Below, piece by piece: positions 46,134-55,261 of a stretch of 64,000 nucleotides of DNA. The DNA is from Draconibacterium mangrovi_A (lineage in GTDB: Bacteria > Bacteroidota > Bacteroidia > Bacteroidales > Prolixibacteraceae), in NCBI RefSeq assembly GCF_037646455.1, contig NZ_JBBIXN010000006.1, positions 166,327-230,326 of the forward strand. The letters run 5' to 3'. A program made the translations under genes and the position numbers. The notes below the pieces were generated by a model. That model ran no database searches. It saw only the letters and a list, made by a program, of their open reading frames with translations, and was not told where the DNA came from. The number at the start of each line of letters is the position of its first letter. The first letter of the stretch is position 1.

Positions 46134-48788
46134 GTGTTAAAAGTTAATGGATTAGTAAGCGAGTATCATCAAAATCCGCTCGGGATCGACTGTCAATCTC
46201 CCCGGCTGAGTTGGAAACTGGAATGTGACGGTGAAAACATTGTACAAACAGCTTATCAGATCCGTTGCGCATATTCAGTTGCTAATCTTGAAAACAACAC
46301 GAATCTGGTTTGGGATAGCTCAAAAATTACTTCGGATAAGTCGGTTCATGTTGAATACAGCGGAAAAGAACTGCAATCAGGCGACCGGATGTACTGGCAG
46401 GTGAAGGTATGGAATAACCTCGGCGAAGAATCAGAATGGAGTGATCCGGCTTTCTGGGAAATGGGTTTGCTTAGTAAAGATGACTGGAAAGCACAATGGA
46501 TTGAACCGGAGCTCAAAGAGGATTCTACCAAATCAAATCCCTGCCCGATTCTTCGAAAAGAATTTAATCTGGACAAAGCTATTCAACGTGCCCGGATTTA
46601 TGCCACAGCTCACGGTTTGTACCAGCTACAAATTAACGGCGAGAAAGTAGGTGACGAAGAATTTACTCCCGGCTGGACCGCGTATCAAAAACGAATACAG
46701 TACCAGGTTTACGATGTTACTGAACAGGTAAAAACGGGAAAAAATGCCATTGGCGCAATTTTGGGCGATGGCTGGTACCGTGGCTATTTTGGCTGGCAGG
46801 GCAAGAAAAACCATTACGGCGAAAAAACAGCTTTGCTGATGCAGCTGCACCTCACTTTTTCGGACGGAACAGAAGAAACGATCGTAAGCGATAACAGCTG
46901 GAAATCATCTACCGGCGCTATTCTGGAATCGGAAATTTACCACGGTGAAGTTTACGATGCCCGACGCGAAAAAACAGCCTGGGATAAAACAGGCTTTAAT
47001 GATGAATCGTGGACAAATGTAGTTGTAAAAGCATATGGTTTCAGGGAACTTACAGGATCAACAGGATCAAAAGTAAAAGTAACCCGGGAAGTCAAACCAA
47101 TCAAAAAAATATGGACGCCCAAAGGCGAAACTGTTCTTGATTTTGGGCAGAATTTAGTCGGCCGGATCCGCTTCTCACTAAAAGGAATAGCGGGAGAAAA
47201 GATCAGCATTTATCACGCTGAAGTGCTCGACAAAGAAGGTAATTTCTACACCACCAACCTGCGTCCGGCAAAGCAACGCATAGAATACACTTTTAACGGT
47301 GAAGGTATAGAAACTTACTCTCCGCATTTCACGTTTATGGGCTTTCGCTACATCAAGATTGAAGATTATTCGGGCCAAATCAATCCTGAAGATTATACGG
47401 CTGAGGTGATGCATTCGGATATGGAATTTACGGGAAGTTTCGAATGCTCCGACCCGTTGGTGAATCAACTTCAGCAAAATATTCAATGGGGACTGCGCGG
47501 TAATTTCCTCGATGTACCCACCGACTGCCCGCAACGCGATGAGCGCATGGGCTGGACCGGCGATGCACAGGTTTTTGCTCCAACCGCTTGTTTCAATGTA
47601 AATGCCGCTCCGTTTTTCTCGAAATGGATGCAGGATCTGGAAGCCGAACAGCGGGAAGACGGAAATGTACCGTGGGTGGTTCCTAATTTAATTGAAGACG
47701 GAGGAGGCACCGGTTGGTCGGATGGTTTTGGCGGCACCGGTTGGGCCGATGCTGCGATTATAATTCCATGGGTGGTTTACGAGCGCTTTGCTGACAAACG
47801 CATCCTCGAACGGCAATACAACTCCATGCAGGCCTGGGAAGAATTCATGATAGGAGAAGCCGGTGAAAGCTACCTGTTCAACACCGGCTTTCATTTTGGC
47901 GACTGGCTGTCGTTTGCTGAGTATTCGAGTTACATTTACAATGCCCCCGATTATGGTTTTGCAGGCGCTCATACCGAAAAAGATTTGCTGGCAACGGCTT
48001 ATTTTTACTATTCAACCAAAATTATGCAGCAAACTGCTGAGATTCTGAGGAAAGAAGAGGATGCTAAAAAATATGCCAACCTTCTTCCGAAAATAAAAGC
48101 TGCATTTAAAAACGAATTTATCACGCCAAACGGACGGCTGCTCTCAAATACACAAGCGGCTTATGCCGTTGCACTTTCTTTCGGGATTATTCCTGACGAA
48201 TACCTTGAAAAAGCGGCTGACGAACTGGCTAAAAACGTAGAACATTTTCAGCATCTTACGACCGGATTTTTGGGTACTCCCGCACTTTGCGATGCTCTGA
48301 CCGATATCGGTCGCCCGGACCTCGCCTACAAACTGCTTTTCAATAAAAAATACCCATCGTGGTTGTATCCGGTAACCATGGGTGCCACCACTATTTGGGA
48401 ACGCTGGGACGGCATAAAACCCGACGGCACGTTCCAAAATGAAGGGATGAATTCCTTTAATCATTACGCTTACGGTGCTATCGGAAACTGGCTTTATACT
48501 AGGGTCGCCGGATTACAAACCGATAACAGAACTCCGGGATACAAAAAGATCGTAATAAAACCAATAGTTACAAAGAAACTTGAATTTGCAAAAGCAAAGC
48601 TTGATACGATGTATGGCCCGGCTACATCAGAATGGAACTGGAAAGACGATAAACTGGAACTGAAAGTCGTTGTTCCACCAAATACAACGGCAACTGTTTC
48701 TGTTCCGATGAAAAATGGATTTGAAATTCATGAACTTGGTTCGGGTACTTACTCGTTTAATTCTAATTTGACAAAAGATGAAGCATAA
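46134..48788 (+). CDS. GH78 alpha-L-rhamnosidase, cytoplasmic
   Basis: This 884-residue protein starts with GTG; no ATG exists upstream before an in-frame stop. It lacks a signal peptide. N-terminal beta-sandwich domains (LRKEFNLDKAIQRARIYATA, then GWYRGYFGW) lead to an (alpha/alpha)6 barrel with DVPTDCPQRDERMGWTGDAQ, which carries the general acid near Glu470 and Asp477. It should release L-rhamnose by inversion from short oligosaccharides inside the cell. Its last 11 bases overlap the GH127 gene. Confidence 0.92.
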   Translation: MLKVNGLVSEYHQNPLGIDCQSPRLSWKLECDGENIVQTAYQIRCAYSVANLENNTNLVWDSSKITSDKSVHVEYSGKELQSGDRMYWQVKVWNNLGEESEWSDPAFWEMGLLSKDDWKAQWIEPELKEDSTKSNPCPILRKEFNLDKAIQRARIYATAHGLYQLQINGEKVGDEEFTPGWTAYQKRIQYQVYDVTEQVKTGKNAIGAILGDGWYRGYFGWQGKKNHYGEKTALLMQLHLTFSDGTEETIVSDNSWKSSTGAILESEIYHGEVYDARREKTAWDKTGFNDESWTNVVVKAYGFRELTGSTGSKVKVTREVKPIKKIWTPKGETVLDFGQNLVGRIRFSLKGIAGEKISIYHAEVLDKEGNFYTTNLRPAKQRIEYTFNGEGIETYSPHFTFMGFRYIKIEDYSGQINPEDYTAEVMHSDMEFTGSFECSDPLVNQLQQNIQWGLRGNFLDVPTDCPQRDERMGWTGDAQVFAPTACFNVNAAPFFSKWMQDLEAEQREDGNVPWVVPNLIEDGGGTGWSDGFGGTGWADAAIIIPWVVYERFADKRILERQYNSMQAWEEFMIGEAGESYLFNTGFHFGDWLSFAEYSSYIYNAPDYGFAGAHTEKDLLATAYFYYSTKIMQQTAEILRKEEDAKKYANLLPKIKAAFKNEFITPNGRLLSNTQAAYAVALSFGIIPDEYLEKAADELAKNVEHFQHLTTGFLGTPALCDALTDIGRPDLAYKLLFNKKYPSWLYPVTMGATTIWERWDGIKPDGTFQNEGMNSFNHYAYGAIGNWLYTRVAGLQTDNRTPGYKKIVIKPIVTKKLEFAKAKLDTMYGPATSEWNWKDDKLELKVVVPPNTTATVSVPMKNGFEIHELGSGTYSFNSNLTKDEA

Positions 48789-50808
48789 TCTGATCATACT
48801 AATTCTCGCGTTCGTAACTTTGAGCGGAAACCTTTCGGCACAAGATAAAGCACTTACAAATACCCAAAACAGCAAATTTGCAAAGCTCAAAAGCACCAAT
48901 ATCGGCGATGTACACTGGACCTATGGGTTTTGGGCCGAACGTTTTGATGTTTGTAAGAACTCGATGGTGCCCCACATGATGGGCTGCTACCTCGATGACG
49001 AGATCAGCCATGCCTATAAAAATTTTGAAATCGCCGCCGGTCTCGACACCGGATCGCACGTTGGACCACCATTTCACGATGGCGATTTCTACAAGATGCT
49101 GGAGGCCGAAATTATGGTTTATGCCATTTCGAAAGACCAGCAAATGGGCGAACAGATCGACGAGATCATAAGTATGATTGGCAAAGCGCAACGCGACGAC
49201 GGGTATATCCACACTCCTACTTCGATTAAAGAAATTAACGATCCGAGCATTAAACATGAGTTTGCCGATCGGATGGATTTCGAGACTTACAACATGGGCC
49301 ACCTGATGACAGCAGCGTGTATTCATTATAGAACAACCGGAAAAAAGAACCTGCTCAACATCGCTATAAAGGCTACGGATTACCTTAACGATTTTTTTGA
49401 GCGGGCAACAGCCGAACTGGCGCGAAATGCGATCTGCCCGTCGCATTATATGGGTGTGGTAGAAATGTACCGAACCACCCACGATCCAAAGTACCTCGAA
49501 CTGGCTGAAAACCTGATCAAGATCCGCAGTCTGGTTGAAAACGGCACCGACCACAACCAGGACCGCATTCCTTTTAATCAGCAAACCGAAGCCAATGGGC
49601 ACGCTGTGCGAGCCAATTACCTGTATGCAGGTGTAGCGGATGTTTATGCCGAAAGTGGCGACGATTCGCTGATGATTGCACTCAATAACATCTGGCACGA
49701 TCTGATAGAAAGAAAAATGTATATTACCGGTGCCTGTGGAGCATTGTATGATGGCGTTTCGCCTAATGGAACCACTTACGATCAACCTTCCATTCAACAG
49801 GTGCATCAGGCTTACGGGCGTGACTACCAGCTTCCGAATATCACCGCCCATAACGAATCATGCGCCAACATCGGTAATTTGTTGTGGAACTGGCGCATGC
49901 TGCAAGTTACCGCCGATGCCAAATATGCCGATATCATGGAAACCGTGATGTACAATAGTCTGCTGGCAGGTGTGAGCCTCGATGGCAAAGGATATTTTTA
50001 TACCAATCCGCTGATGGTTGCCAACGAATTGAGCCACGATCTACGCTGGTCGAAAGATCGCGAACCTTATATTTCGTATTGCAATTGCTGTCCGCCAAAC
50101 ACCATCCGTACCATTGCACAGCTGCAGGAATACGCCTATTCTTTATCTGATAATGGCATTTATATAAACTTTTATGGTGCAAATTCCCTTGAAACAACTT
50201 TACCCGACGGTCAGAAAATAAGAATCACACAAACGACCAATTACCCCTGGGATGGAAATATCAGAATTTCTCTGGATGAAATCCCCAAAGACTTTAATGT
50301 TTATTTGCGTATTCCCGGCTGGGCAAACGATGTAAATCTACAAGTCAACGAAAGTACATCTACAAAAAAGATCACTTCAGGATCTTATGTGGAACTGTCA
50401 GAAGCCTGGCAAAATGGTGACTTGATTGAACTGAATTTCCCGATGAAAGCCAAACTGATAGAAGCCAATCCGCTTGTTGAAGAAACCCGCAACCAGGTTG
50501 CTGTGCAACGCGGTCCGGTGGTGTATTGTCTCGAATCGCCGGACGTTGAAGAAGGAAAACGCATATTTGACTATAAAGTCCCGTCTGATGTTGAGTTTAC
50601 GCCCAAAGAGATTGAAGTTGCCAATTCGAAGCTAGTTGTGCTGGAAGGTGATTTTATTACAGATGAACCCGCCAACTGGGAAAATAAATTGTACCGCGAA
50701 GTTTCAACGGAAAACATTTCCAAAACAAAAATTAAACTAATTCCCTATTACGCCTGGAACAACCGAGGTAAATCGGAAATGACAGTTTGGATTCCGTATA
50801 CCAAATAA
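48778..50808 (+). CDS. GH127 beta-L-arabinofuranosidase-like, secreted
   Basis: This 676-residue protein has a signal peptide (MKHNLIILILAFVTLSGNLSAQ). The GH127 zinc-thiolate centre is visible as Glu360 and Cys362 (NESCAN) with Cys437/Cys438 (SYCNCCPPN); in the Bifidobacterium enzyme the equivalent cysteine is the nucleophile. It should cleave beta-L-arabinofuranosyl ends, though some GH127/146-type enzymes of this fold act on other sugars such as aceric acid. It begins within the end of the GH78 gene and is followed by a terminator. Confidence 0.9.
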   Translation: MKHNLIILILAFVTLSGNLSAQDKALTNTQNSKFAKLKSTNIGDVHWTYGFWAERFDVCKNSMVPHMMGCYLDDEISHAYKNFEIAAGLDTGSHVGPPFHDGDFYKMLEAEIMVYAISKDQQMGEQIDEIISMIGKAQRDDGYIHTPTSIKEINDPSIKHEFADRMDFETYNMGHLMTAACIHYRTTGKKNLLNIAIKATDYLNDFFERATAELARNAICPSHYMGVVEMYRTTHDPKYLELAENLIKIRSLVENGTDHNQDRIPFNQQTEANGHAVRANYLYAGVADVYAESGDDSLMIALNNIWHDLIERKMYITGACGALYDGVSPNGTTYDQPSIQQVHQAYGRDYQLPNITAHNESCANIGNLLWNWRMLQVTADAKYADIMETVMYNSLLAGVSLDGKGYFYTNPLMVANELSHDLRWSKDREPYISYCNCCPPNTIRTIAQLQEYAYSLSDNGIYINFYGANSLETTLPDGQKIRITQTTNYPWDGNIRISLDEIPKDFNVYLRIPGWANDVNLQVNESTSTKKITSGSYVELSEAWQNGDLIELNFPMKAKLIEANPLVEETRNQVAVQRGPVVYCLESPDVEEGKRIFDYKVPSDVEFTPKEIEVANSKLVVLEGDFITDEPANWENKLYREVSTENISKTKIKLIPYYAWNNRGKSEMTVWIPYTK

Positions 50809-50838
50809 ATTATCCAGATTAACTCCCAGGCTTTTACA

Positions 50839-50881
50839 ATTGATTCGCACTAAAACAGGCGATCAATCTTTTGCTTTTTTT
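50839..50881 (+). terminator. rho-independent terminator after GH127
   Basis: ATTGATTCGC pairs with GCGATCAAT (one bulged T) across a ten-base loop and is followed by CTTTTGCTTTTTTT. Confidence 0.7.
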
Positions 50882-51024
50882 ATGGCTCATCAGGCATTAC
50901 CGTGTTGCAAAATGCATGCATAAATAAAGCTGTTGCATTGTGCCCTTTTTCCGCATTTTGTGAAACCACTCCACACCAATAAATACAAGCTCTCATAATT
51001 CCTCCATCCTATATTCTTTACCAG

Positions 51025-51040
51025 GCCCTGACCACAGGGC
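51025..51040. other. GC-rich hairpin upstream of the CsbD-encapsulin group
   Basis: GCCCTG and CAGGGC form a perfect six-base-pair stem with an ACCA loop, 108 bases before the CsbD-like start. There is no T run after it, so a regulatory or leader role is as likely as termination. Confidence 0.4.
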
Positions 51041-51147
51041 GAATCAGGAAGAATCACTGAATTGTATGAAGATATCGTGCACAGTGGCATATTTATGGCC
51101 GTTGTAATGATTTGTATGAACATAAGTATCAAATAAAAACAACAGTC

Positions 51148-51354
51148 ATGAAATCAAAAAATTCAATAAAAAACAACTGGACAGAGATTAGACTCCAACT
51201 TAAAAAGAAATATCCGCAATTAACCGAGGCCGATTTGAAATATGTCGACGGTTATGAAAATGAGATTTTTCACAATCTGGAGATCAAATTAGGAATGAAT
51301 CGCGAACAGTTATTGACCATAATGAACAGTATGCAAATGGAAGAAAGCATGTAA
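51148..51354 (+). CDS. CsbD-like stress protein
   Basis: This 68-residue protein uses the MKSKNS start; the frame also opens 12 codons earlier. The core NNWTEIRLQLKKKYPQLTEADLKYVDGYENEI matches the CsbD pattern of NW...LK.K...LT..DL....G (split motif). CsbD proteins accumulate in general stress responses and have no known enzyme activity. It is 66 bases before the encapsulated ferritin gene in the same direction, so it is probably part of that stress group. Confidence 0.75.
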   Translation: MKSKNSIKNNWTEIRLQLKKKYPQLTEADLKYVDGYENEIFHNLEIKLGMNREQLLTIMNSMQMEESM

Positions 51355-51419
51355 ACAGTTCGACAAACACACATTAGACAACAAAGAATTTAATTCACTA
51401 AAATTTAAATCGTATTCAC

Positions 51420-51713
51420 ATGGAAAATTATCACGAACCACCATCCGAACTTTCAACAGAAACACGAGATTTTATACGCGCTCTGGTTACACTCAGGGAA
51501 GAAATTGAAGCCATCGACTGGTACCAGCAGCGTTTAACCGTTACATCCGATCAACATTTGAAAAAGATACTTCGGCACAATCAGCTGGAAGAAATGGAAC
51601 ATGCTTGCATGGCCCTTGAGTGGTTGCGCAGAAACATGGATGGATGGGACGAAAAAATGAAACAATATCTGTTTACTGAAAAAGATATTGTAAGCATTGA
51701 AGAAAACGAATAA
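51420..51713 (+). CDS. encapsulated ferritin-like protein (EncFtn), no targeting tail
   Basis: This 97-residue two-helix ferritin has the signature EEIEAIDWYQQR in helix 1 and LEEMEHACMALEWLRR in helix 2, giving the Glu/Glu-His iron set used at the dimer interface for ferroxidase activity. It oxidises Fe(II) and works inside an encapsulin shell, whose gene begins 15 bases downstream. The family block ending YLFTEKDI is present, but the protein stops at SIEENE and lacks the usual C-terminal (L)GIGSLK/LTVGSL-type targeting peptide. Confidence 0.92.
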   Translation: MENYHEPPSELSTETRDFIRALVTLREEIEAIDWYQQRLTVTSDQHLKKILRHNQLEEMEHACMALEWLRRNMDGWDEKMKQYLFTEKDIVSIEENE

Positions 51714-51727
51714 TAAAAATAACAGAC

Positions 51728-52537
51728 ATGAATATTTTAAGAAAATCACTGGCTCCGGTTTGTGATGCAGCCTGGAAAGAAATAACAAATAGAACAAAAC
51801 AGGTATTGGAAAACTATTTAACCGCAAGAAAATTTGCAGACATCAACGGTCCCAACGGACTGGAAATGGGAGGTATATCAACCGGCAGACTTACAGTACC
51901 GTCACACCAGGATGAGAAAGGTGTAAATTTCGGATTGCGGGAGTTTTTGCCATTAGCCGAAGTTAGAAAACCATTTGAACTCGACCAGTGGGAACTCGAT
52001 AACCTGGAACGAGGAGCAAAAGACATTGATTTATCGCCTCTTGAAAATGCCGCCCGTGAGCTGGCCGGTTTCGAAGAAAATGCCGTTTATGAAGGTTTTG
52101 AACCTGCCATTATTAAAGGGCTCGAAGAATCTGCGGAAGGCGATTCCGTGTCGCTCCCAAGTGATCCGAATGCCTTTCTTAAAGAAATCGGGAATCAAAT
52201 TATCCATTTTAAAAGCAAGGCAGTTCAGGGACCTTACACCTTAGTTATAAATGAAAGAGAATGGCTGGAGTTGATCAAATTATCAGAAGGTTATCCCATT
52301 CAGAAACAGCTGAAATCTGTTCTTGGCGGAAACGTTCTGATCAATCATTTCAGTAACAATTCTTACCTGCTCTCGCAGCGGGGAGGAGATTATGAATTGA
52401 TAATCGGACAGGATTATACGATTGGGTATGACAGCCATACTTCAGAAAAGGTGAAATTATTTCTTACCGGATCATTTACATTCAGAGTGCTAAGTCCCGA
52501 AGCCATTTTAGTATTTAACCAGCGCAACCGCGCATAA
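51728..52537 (+). CDS. encapsulin shell protein (family 1, HK97 fold)
   Basis: This 269-residue protein is the standard length for encapsulin. It opens with MNILRKSLAPVCDAAWKEI and contains ARKFADINGPNGLEMGGIST and LVINEREWLELIKL, all typical of family 1 shells. It ends FRVLSPEAILVFNQRNRA. It self-assembles into a nanocompartment that stores iron oxidised by the adjacent ferritin. The gene lies between the ferritin and SpoIIAA-like genes (gaps 14 and 13 bases), so the three form an operon. Confidence 0.95.
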   Translation: MNILRKSLAPVCDAAWKEITNRTKQVLENYLTARKFADINGPNGLEMGGISTGRLTVPSHQDEKGVNFGLREFLPLAEVRKPFELDQWELDNLERGAKDIDLSPLENAARELAGFEENAVYEGFEPAIIKGLEESAEGDSVSLPSDPNAFLKEIGNQIIHFKSKAVQGPYTLVINEREWLELIKLSEGYPIQKQLKSVLGGNVLINHFSNNSYLLSQRGGDYELIIGQDYTIGYDSHTSEKVKLFLTGSFTFRVLSPEAILVFNQRNRA

Positions 52538-52550
52538 AAACCATTTAGCT

Positions 52551-52907
52551 ATGTTTAAAATTCTTGATATTACAAAAAGTGAATTAATCGCCATTAAAGT
52601 AGATGGCAAGTTGAAAAAAGTTGACTATGACAAAGTCACCCCGCTCATTGAAAAAGCGGTGAAGGACTTTGGGAAAATAAAACTTTATATCCAGCTGAAC
52701 GATGTGGAAGGAATTGAACCCAAAGCATTCCGGGAAGATGTAAAAACTTATCTGAAGCATTTTAACGACATGAAAAAAATTGCAGTGGTAGGAAAAAATC
52801 GCTGGGAAAAAATGTGGTCCGATCTGGCCAGTCCATTTATTTCAGGAGAAGTCAAATATTTCGATTACACTGAAATAGAATCAGCCCGTGAATGGGTCCA
52901 AAAATAA
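52551..52907 (+). CDS. SpoIIAA-like (STAS-fold) protein
   Basis: This 118-residue cytoplasmic protein matches the SpoIIAA-like family: an N-terminal strand-rich half (IKVDGKLKKVDYDKVTPLIE), the YIQLNDVEGIEPKAF segment and a C-terminal KYFDYTEIESAREWV. Relatives are common next to stress genes and bind lipids or nucleotides in some structures, without a settled function. It is 13 bases behind encapsulin, so co-expression is likely. Confidence 0.82.
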   Translation: MFKILDITKSELIAIKVDGKLKKVDYDKVTPLIEKAVKDFGKIKLYIQLNDVEGIEPKAFREDVKTYLKHFNDMKKIAVVGKNRWEKMWSDLASPFISGEVKYFDYTEIESAREWVQK

Positions 52908-53073
52908 AACTCTGGTTTCCATGCGTTTCGGTATGCCAACACTCTGGTAAAATATGTTGATATTTTACACACCCCCAACTACACAAAAATAAAATAAAAC
53001 ACACAATATTCGGCGAATTAATCTAATTATCAATCCATTGCAAAAACAACCTCACTACTGCTGGTTCGTGGTA

Positions 53074-53081
53074 TAATTTTG
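53074..53081 (+). promoter_or_regulatory. possible -7 box before the aldehyde dehydrogenase
   Basis: TAATTTTG fits TAnnTTTG, 43 bases before the start codon. No clear -33 partner is seen. It would let the dehydrogenase be read separately from the encapsulin genes. Confidence 0.4.
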
Positions 53082-53123
53082 GGTTCTACAAAAGGTAAAC
53101 GTGAAAACTAAAATTATTACACC

Positions 53124-54542
53124 ATGAAATTAAAAAGTATAAATCCTTATAACAATAAGGTCATTGAAACATTTGAGTCGTACTCAGAAAAAGAGATCAA
53201 TAAACGAATTTCCCGTTCTGAAACTGCTTTCGAAGCCTGGAAACAAACATCGTTTGATGAACGAAAAGCATTGATGTTAAAATTGGCCGATTTGCTGATT
53301 GAAAACACAACAGCTCTGGGCGAAATCGTTACTGAAGAAATGGGAAAACCATTAACAGAGGCAAAAGCCGAAATTGAAAAGTGTTCGTGGGTTTGCGAGT
53401 ATTATGCCAACGAATCGGAGATTTTCCTTCACCGCGAGGCGGTGGCTACCGAATCGCACGGATCTTACATTGAATACGAACCACTGGGAACAATTTTGGG
53501 AGTTATGCCATGGAATTTTCCGTTCTGGCAGGTCTTCCGATTTATTGCGCCAACTTTAATGGCCGGAAATGTAGTTCTGCTCAAACATGCTTCCAACGTT
53601 CAGCGCAGTGCCAGGGCCATTCAGGAATTACTGGATAAAGCCGGTTTTCCCGAAGGAGTCTTTCAGAACCTGGTGATCGGTGCCAAACAGGTGAAGAAAA
53701 TAATTGGACACCCAGCAATAAAAGCCGTAACCTTAACCGGAAGTGAACCGGCGGGTAAAAGTGTGGCCACCGAAGCTGCAAACAACATTAAAAAGTCGGT
53801 ACTTGAACTGGGCGGTAACAATGCCTTTATTGTTCTTGATGATGCCGATGTGGATAAAGCGGTTGAGATCGGTCTGAAGGCACGGATGCAAAATGGCGGA
53901 CAAAGTTGTATAGCAGCTAAACGCTTTATTCTTCACGAAAAAATTAGTGAGAAATTTATAGAGAAGTTCACACACAGCCTGAATAAACTTGTGGTTGGCG
54001 ATCCTTTAAAAGAACAAACTGATATTGGCCCACTGTCGAGCATCGAGCAGGCCGAGAAAGTAACAGAGCAGGTCAATCGCTCGGTTGAAATGGGAGCCAA
54101 AATCATTGCCGGAGCCCCGGCAGAAGGTGCGTTTTTCTATCCTACACTAGTTGTTAATGTAAAACCCGGAATGCCTTTGTTTGACGAAGAGGTGTTTGGA
54201 CCCGTAGCACCAATAACCATTGTAAACAGTGTGGAAGAAGCCATCGAACTGAGTAACAAATCGGTTTACGGACTTGGTGTTTCGTTGTTTACCAATGATC
54301 TGAAAAAAGCACAGGCTTTAGTTCCTGAATTTGACGATGGAGCTGTATTTATAAATGCGCTTGTAAAATCTCACCCGCGTTTGCCTTTTGGCGGAACAAA
54401 GCACTCGGGATACGGCCGCGAATTATCAGTGGCAGGAATTCGTGAATTTGTAAATATTAAAACGGTTTACATCGACAAATTGAACGACACTAATAACAAC
54501 AAAAATAAACGCGTTGCCATTAGTGTCGGCAGTCCGGGCTAA
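53124..54542 (+). CDS. NAD(P)-dependent aldehyde dehydrogenase (succinate-semialdehyde type) with CLP-like tail
   Basis: This 472-residue enzyme has catalytic Cys262 in GGQSCIAAKRF and general base Glu228 in LELGGNNAF, plus the GVMPWNFPFWQ and TGSEPAGKSV cofactor blocks. It belongs to the YneI/Sad-like group that oxidises succinate semialdehyde and other short aldehydes. Normal relatives end close to EFVNIKTVYID. Here a polar linker (KLNDTNNNKNKR, 452-463) and VAISVGSPG (464-472) follow, resembling the LTVGSL-type encapsulin targeting peptide. It lies 216 bases downstream of the encapsulin operon in the same direction. Confidence 0.9.
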   Translation: MKLKSINPYNNKVIETFESYSEKEINKRISRSETAFEAWKQTSFDERKALMLKLADLLIENTTALGEIVTEEMGKPLTEAKAEIEKCSWVCEYYANESEIFLHREAVATESHGSYIEYEPLGTILGVMPWNFPFWQVFRFIAPTLMAGNVVLLKHASNVQRSARAIQELLDKAGFPEGVFQNLVIGAKQVKKIIGHPAIKAVTLTGSEPAGKSVATEAANNIKKSVLELGGNNAFIVLDDADVDKAVEIGLKARMQNGGQSCIAAKRFILHEKISEKFIEKFTHSLNKLVVGDPLKEQTDIGPLSSIEQAEKVTEQVNRSVEMGAKIIAGAPAEGAFFYPTLVVNVKPGMPLFDEEVFGPVAPITIVNSVEEAIELSNKSVYGLGVSLFTNDLKKAQALVPEFDDGAVFINALVKSHPRLPFGGTKHSGYGRELSVAGIREFVNIKTVYIDKLNDTNNNKNKRVAISVGSPG

Positions 54543-54546
54543 AACC

Positions 54547-54575
54547 GGAACAATATAAAACCGGAGTGTTGTTCC
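54547..54575. terminator. hairpin between convergent genes
   Basis: GGAACAA and TTGTTCC pair around a 15-base loop in the short space between the dehydrogenase and the flavin reductase genes. No T run follows, so the terminator call is tentative. Confidence 0.35.
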
Positions 54576-54577
54576 AC

Positions 54578-55243
54578 TTACAGGCTGATATTTACCAGGT
54601 CATCACCGGCGCCAAGTTCCTTTAGGTAACCTTTAATGTCATCGGCAAAATTCTCGGGGCCACATAAATAAAACGGCTGGTTAAAGTTATCGATTTGATT
54701 CTTAAGGAAGTCTTTATCGATTCTCCCGTGTAAAAAACGCTCCGCTTCTTCCTGGGTAAGCACATTGATAAAATTGTCGCCCAGCATTTCTTTAAACTCC
54801 TGATAAAGAAAAACATCCTTCTCGGTTTTATTTGAAAATATCAGCTTGCTCCCATTCACCTTACCATCCGCTTCGAGCTGGCGCAACAGCGCAATAAACG
54901 GAGTTACACCTGTTCCACCCGCAATAAAAACACCGGCTCCCTTGTTTTCAAAAGAGTCCCACGGATCGGTAATAATAAAATGGTCACCTTTCTCCAGTTT
55001 CGAAAGTGCCAGGGTCATCCCCTTATGTTTCGGATACGATTTTATGGTAAACTCCAGGTAATCGTCCTCGTTTAAACTTGTAAAAGTAAACGGATGCCAG
55101 TCGTCCTTAAATTCCGGAGTATCCAGTGTTACTTCAACGGCCTGACCGGCACTGTAACTAAATCCTTCCGGTTTCACCATGGTAAATTGCATAACATCGT
55201 GTGTGAGCCACTTCTTCTCAAGTATCTTTAATTTATGTTCCAT
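54578..55243 (-). CDS. ferredoxin-NADP reductase-type flavoprotein
   Basis: This 221-residue protein has an FAD-binding barrel with HPFTFTS in place of the RxYS flavin motif, and an NAD(P) domain with FIAGGTGVTPFIALL and YLCGPENF. No iron-sulfur domain is fused. It transfers electrons between NAD(P)H and a partner that is not apparent here. It reads 18 bases after fumC. The small size fits stand-alone reductases of stress neighbourhoods. Confidence 0.87.
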   Translation of the reverse strand: MEHKLKILEKKWLTHDVMQFTMVKPEGFSYSAGQAVEVTLDTPEFKDDWHPFTFTSLNEDDYLEFTIKSYPKHKGMTLALSKLEKGDHFIITDPWDSFENKGAGVFIAGGTGVTPFIALLRQLEADGKVNGSKLIFSNKTEKDVFLYQEFKEMLGDNFINVLTQEEAERFLHGRIDKDFLKNQIDNFNQPFYLCGPENFADDIKGYLKELGAGDDLVNISL

Positions 55244-55261
55244 ATATTTAAAATTGAATAT

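Larger units (their letters stand above)
50809..51147. other. intergenic region between glycan operon and stress genes
   Basis: It contains a terminator (50839-50881), an ATGCATGCAT palindrome near 50909, and a GCCCTG/CAGGGC hairpin (51025-51040). No coding sequence or clear promoter consensus is seen. Confidence 0.6.

Noticed and set aside
48799..49851. A 350-codon open frame on the minus strand inside the GH127 gene
   Set aside because: It is a shadow of a well-supported GH127 gene and has no recognisable domains.
1..50808. An ulvan utilisation locus, because of rhamnosidases, GH2 and GH31
   Set aside because: No ulvan lyase, sulfatase, or GH88/GH105 unsaturated uronyl hydrolase is in the window, though genes beyond the left edge are not visible.
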